DNA from: Bacteroidota bacterium
GTDB taxonomy: Bacteria; Bacteroidota; Bacteroidia; 2-12-FULL-35-15
DNA length: 9,502 bases
Reading direction: 5' to 3'
Assembly (NCBI GenBank): GCA_026391935.1
Contig: JAPLDC010000097.1
Coordinates: 1 to 9,502, forward strand
Below are positions 6,973 through 9,502 of this stretch, piece by piece. The stretch's first letter is position 1; the number at the start of each line of letters is the position of its first letter. Under the pieces are notes generated by a model. The model saw nothing but the letters and a program-made list of their open reading frames with translations, searched no databases and was not told where the DNA came from. Position numbers and translations under genes: made by a program.

Positions 6973-7003
6973 TCATGATATTTCCAACCAATTGGAAACA
7001 TGA
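6973..7003. repeat. Imperfect hairpin between xth and the binding-protein gene
   Basis: TTTCCAA (6981-6987) pairs with TTGGAAA (6992-6998) around a CCAA loop. After a three-base bulge, TCATG (6973-6977) pairs with CATGA (6999-7003). No T-run follows on the minus strand, so it is not a canonical terminator for the exonuclease gene, but it could stabilise or process that transcript's 3' end. Apart from this and the promoter nothing else is evident in 6867-7063. Confidence 0.4.
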
Positions 7004-7063
7004 AAATTTGTTCTGAATAATTAAATAAAACTAAAATTTGGCAAAAATCCCATTAGAATAGTA

Positions 7064-7831
7064 TTAGAAATCGATCTCTAATACCACAGGACAATGGTCT
7101 GAATGCTTAGCTTCAGACAAAATAGTTGCTCTCTTCATTTTTGCCTCTAAATTGGAACTTACCAAGTTATAATCAATGCGCCAACCCAAGTTTTTGGCTC
7201 TTGAGTTAGCTCTGAAACTCCACCAACTGTAGTTATGCGGTTCTTTGTTGAAGTGTCTGAAACTATCAATAAATCCTGTTTTCATGAAGGAGTCGATCCA
7301 CTCTCGTTCCTCGGGTAAAAACCCACTGCTATTGGCATTACTCTTTGGGTTGTGAATGTCTATCGGTTGATGACAAATATTATAATCACCACAAATAATA
7401 AGTTTCGGGCGTTCTTTTTTCAGTTTAGCTATATAGTTATCAAAATCGGATAACCATTTCATCTTAAAAGATTGTCTATCCTCTCCACTGCTGCCACTTG
7501 GATGGTAAACGCTCATTACAGAAACATCACCATAATCGGCACGGATCACCCTTCCTTCAAAATCATATTCTGCTATACCACAGCCATATTCAATGTGGTC
7601 CGGTTTTATTTTACTGAAGATTGCCACTCCGCTATATCCTTTTTTTTGTGCAGGATACCAAAAGTGATGGTAACCGGCATTTTCGAAAATAGTCAGATCC
7701 AATTGTCCTGGCTCCGCTTTTAACTCTTGAACACATAAAATGTCAGGATTAGCGACTTTTAGCCAATCCATTAAGCCTTTGCTCATAGCTGAACGAATAC
7801 CATTCAGGTTGTATGTTATAATTTTTGTCAT
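7064..7831 (-). CDS. xth: Exodeoxyribonuclease III / AP endonuclease (XthA family)
   Basis: The product removes nucleotides 3'-5' from duplex DNA and cleaves abasic sites in base-excision repair. The 255-residue protein has the full exonuclease-endonuclease-phosphatase fold and its catalytic set: N8 and N10 in ITYNLNGIR, E36 in CVQELK, Y109/H110 in SVYHPSG, D149 and N151 in ICGDYN, W217-R218-I219-D220 in GWRIDY, and the terminal SDHCPV with D245 and H246. GYSGVAIFSK (65-74) and NYSWWSFR (200-207) are further family signatures. Length and residues suggest an active enzyme. The ATG at 7829-7831 begins MTKIITYN, the usual start of the family. It is monocistronic or first in its unit, divergent from the large plus-strand gene. 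A candidate -7 box is at 7893-7900. Its 3' side shows no strong terminator. Confidence 0.96.
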   Translation of the reverse strand: MTKIITYNLNGIRSAMSKGLMDWLKVANPDILCVQELKAEPGQLDLTIFENAGYHHFWYPAQKKGYSGVAIFSKIKPDHIEYGCGIAEYDFEGRVIRADYGDVSVMSVYHPSGSSGEDRQSFKMKWLSDFDNYIAKLKKERPKLIICGDYNICHQPIDIHNPKSNANSSGFLPEEREWIDSFMKTGFIDSFRHFNKEPHNYSWWSFRANSRAKNLGWRIDYNLVSSNLEAKMKRATILSEAKHSDHCPVVLEIDF

Positions 7832-7892
7832 TTTTGAGCGTATATAAACAGGTTTGTCGCTGATTTGATTTTCGTTCGGCAGAAAATTTGGA

Positions 7893-7900
7893 CAAATGTA
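7893..7900 (-). promoter_or_regulatory. Putative -7 box of the xth promoter
   Basis: The minus strand reads TACATTTG, matching TAnnTTTG. A TATG, one base off TTTG, lies 19 nt upstream at 7920-7923. Transcription would start near 7887, leaving a leader of about 55 nt before xth. Confidence 0.5.
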
Positions 7901-7909
7901 TAAAATGCA

Positions 7910-7942
7910 TTTGTTCGTACATAATTTGTACTTTTAAATTTG
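7910..7942 (+). promoter_or_regulatory. Putative promoter of the large plus-strand envelope gene
   Basis: TTTG (7910-7913), a 21-nt spacer and TAAATTTG (7935-7942) fit the Bacteroidota promoter pattern with a slightly long spacer. The start would fall at about 7946-7949, virtually on the GTG chosen as start codon, so the mRNA would be leaderless. GTACA and TGTAC (7917-7921, 7927-7931) form a small inverted repeat inside the spacer. Confidence 0.4.
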
Positions 7943-7947
7943 TGATA

Positions 7948-9502
7948 GTGCGTAGAATAATAGCGGTTTTCATCTTTCTTTTTTTCTGTATTTGCAGTTA
8001 TTCGCAGAATACGGGGAATAGTCATTTTAGATCTTTTTCTGCTACTTCAGATACATTAAAACTTGATTCACTTAGCCTGGTTCCCGGATCTTTTAAACTT
8101 TCAACGTCTTCAGGAAAAGTGCTTGATACCTCCTTTTATAAATTAGATCTGGGGGCGGGTGTTATAATTTGTAACAGGAAAAAACTTAAAGAGAATAATA
8201 TTGTTTTTGATAGTCTACAGGTAAATTATAAAACGTTTCCATATTTATTTTCTTCAGAAACAAGGCATAAAGACATAAAGCGAATAAAGCCCGATCTGAA
8301 TGGAACTACCAACCCTTTCAGTTACAATATCGAATCGAAGAGCGATGACATTTTTAAAATGGATGGCTTGGACAAAAGCGGAAGTATCTCACGAGGAATC
8401 TCTTTTGGGAACAATCAGGATGTAGTTGTAAACTCTAACCTTAACTTACAATTATCCGGTCATCTCAACAATAACATTGATATTCTATTGGCGGCAACAG
8501 ACAATAATATTCCGATACAGCCCGATGGGAATACTCAGCAATTGCAGGAGTTTGACAAGGTATTCATTCAGCTTTCGAATAAAAATACAAAATTAATTGC
8601 TGGTGATTTTCAACTTATTCGTCCGAGCGGATATTTTATGAATTTCAATAAGAAAGCACAAGGGGTAGCTTTTTCAACTTCTCAAAAAATTAACGACAAC
8701 AATAAAAACATAAAAAGGAAAGGTGTTTATACAACTGGATTCAGTGCTGCTGTTTCACGAGGAAAATTTGCTAGAAACCAGATTCAGGGGGTTGAGAATA
8801 ATCAAGGTCCATACCGTTTACATGGTGCAGAAAACGAACCCTATATTATAATTTTATCAGGGACAGAAAAGGTTTATGTTGATGGAAGGCTTATGGATAG
8901 AGGGCAAGAGAATGATTATGTAATAAACTATAACACTTCAGAGATCACATTTACTGCCAGACAACTTATCACAAAAGATAAACGGATTGTTGTGGAATTT
9001 CAGTATTCTGATAAAAATTATGCGCGTTCACTTTTCCATTTTGCAAATGATTACGAACAAGATAAATTGAAATTGCATTTACATATTTATTCCGAACAAG
9101 ACAGTAAAAATCAACCTTTACAGCAAGACCTTTCAACATCACAAAAGCAATTATTATCCGAAATTGGAGATACCTTGTCATTAGCAGTTGTTCCAAGTTT
9201 CGATAGTGTGGCCTTTAATAGTAATGAAGTGTTGTATCAAAAAATTGACACGATTGTTGGCACAAAAACATATTCAAACATTTTTAAATACAGCACCAAT
9301 AGTGATAGTGCACATTACCGTGTTTCTTTTAGCAATTTAGGTGCGAATAAAGGAAACTACATTCAAGTTACCTCGAGTGCAAACGGAAAAGTTTTTCAGT
9401 GGGTCGCTCCAAGTATTACAGGAGATACACTACATGGAAGCTATGAACCCGTGATGCAACTGGTAACTCCGAAGCAAAAACAAATGATAACTGCAGGCTT
9501 TG
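7948..9502 (+). CDS. Large secreted, probably outer-membrane, beta-rich protein (N-terminal 518 residues, cut by window edge)
   Basis: One uninterrupted frame runs from here to the right edge without a stop. No ATG occurs until about 8359, far inside conserved-looking sequence. GTG at 7948 gives an excellent signal peptide (MRRIIAVFIFLFFCICSYSQ), so I chose it; GTG at 7942 is the alternative. The mature part is rich in Asn, Ser and Gln, with alternating hydrophobic residues typical of beta-barrel strands: GSISRG (145-150) followed by NLQLSG-type strands, LQEFDKVFIQLS (about 200-211), and GDFQLIRPSGYFMNF (from 219). A second module from about 299 includes LSGTEKVYVDGRL, RGQENDYVINY and RIVVEFQYSD. 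I recall similar long conserved hypothetical proteins in Bacteroidota but no assigned function. It is divergent from xth, 116 nt apart. Confidence 0.8.
   Translation, partial: MRRIIAVFIFLFFCICSYSQNTGNSHFRSFSATSDTLKLDSLSLVPGSFKLSTSSGKVLDTSFYKLDLGAGVIICNRKKLKENNIVFDSLQVNYKTFPYLFSSETRHKDIKRIKPDLNGTTNPFSYNIESKSDDIFKMDGLDKSGSISRGISFGNNQDVVVNSNLNLQLSGHLNNNIDILLAATDNNIPIQPDGNTQQLQEFDKVFIQLSNKNTKLIAGDFQLIRPSGYFMNFNKKAQGVAFSTSQKINDNNKNIKRKGVYTTGFSAAVSRGKFARNQIQGVENNQGPYRLHGAENEPYIIILSGTEKVYVDGRLMDRGQENDYVINYNTSEITFTARQLITKDKRIVVEFQYSDKNYARSLFHFANDYEQDKLKLHLHIYSEQDSKNQPLQQDLSTSQKQLLSEIGDTLSLAVVPSFDSVAFNSNEVLYQKIDTIVGTKTYSNIFKYSTNSDSAHYRVSFSNLGANKGNYIQVTSSANGKVFQWVAPSITGDTLHGSYEPVMQLVTPKQKQMITAGF

Noticed and set aside
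6973..7003. Hairpin as intrinsic terminator of xth
   Set aside because: No T-run follows in the minus direction, and it lies about 60 nt past the stop. Kept only as a structural repeat.
7828..8025. Minus-strand open frames upstream of xth
   Set aside because: They overlap the xth start, its promoter and the start of the divergent gene, and their translations show no family features.
8969..9196. Minus-strand 75-codon open frame
   Set aside because: It is a shadow inside the large plus-strand gene, with no features of its own.

Overview
The window looks like a chromosomal segment of a Bacteroidota bacterium. It is AT-rich and has almost no Shine-Dalgarno sequences. It carries Bacteroidota-type promoters (TTTG, about 20 nt, TAnnTTTG), lipoproteins with short signal sequences, a signal peptide ending in a Ser-Gln motif, and a YwqK/MORN-type repeat protein. 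All six complete genes with an undisputed end stop on TAA. I cannot place the order or family.

Layout. At 1-1551 (minus strand) lies the conserved housekeeping pair rimP-nusA, with nusA cut by the window edge. Its leader has a clear promoter followed by a terminator-shaped hairpin lying between promoter and rimP. At 1779-2222 (plus) is a small unrecognised membrane protein with a histidine-rich tail. Converging on it with a 3-nt gap is a 577-residue secreted protein (2226-3959, minus) built almost wholly of 24-residue YwqK/MORN_2-like repeats. Upstream of that gene, same strand, is an OmpA-family lipoprotein (4023-4940) with a long coiled coil; its C-terminal OmpA domain stops about 35 residues early. 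A palindrome, a promoter and a strong bidirectional terminator fill 4941-5114.

At 5115-6866 (minus) is a peptide-type ABC transporter substrate-binding lipoprotein gene interrupted by one in-frame TGA; no permease or ATPase gene is nearby. Its promoter region holds an 11-bp inverted repeat that may be an operator. At 7064-7831 (minus) is exodeoxyribonuclease III. It is divergent from a large gene starting at about 7948 (plus) that runs off the right edge and encodes a secreted, probably outer-membrane, beta-rich protein.

Functionally, the left end is transcription and ribosome-maturation machinery, the middle is cell-envelope proteins, and the right end is DNA repair plus another envelope protein. 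I see no mobile element, CRISPR array, tRNA or rRNA. I did not find a convincing new multi-gene system. The best leads are the probable attenuator ahead of rimP-nusA, the nonsense codon in the binding protein, the clipped OmpA domain, and the two unrecognised envelope proteins.
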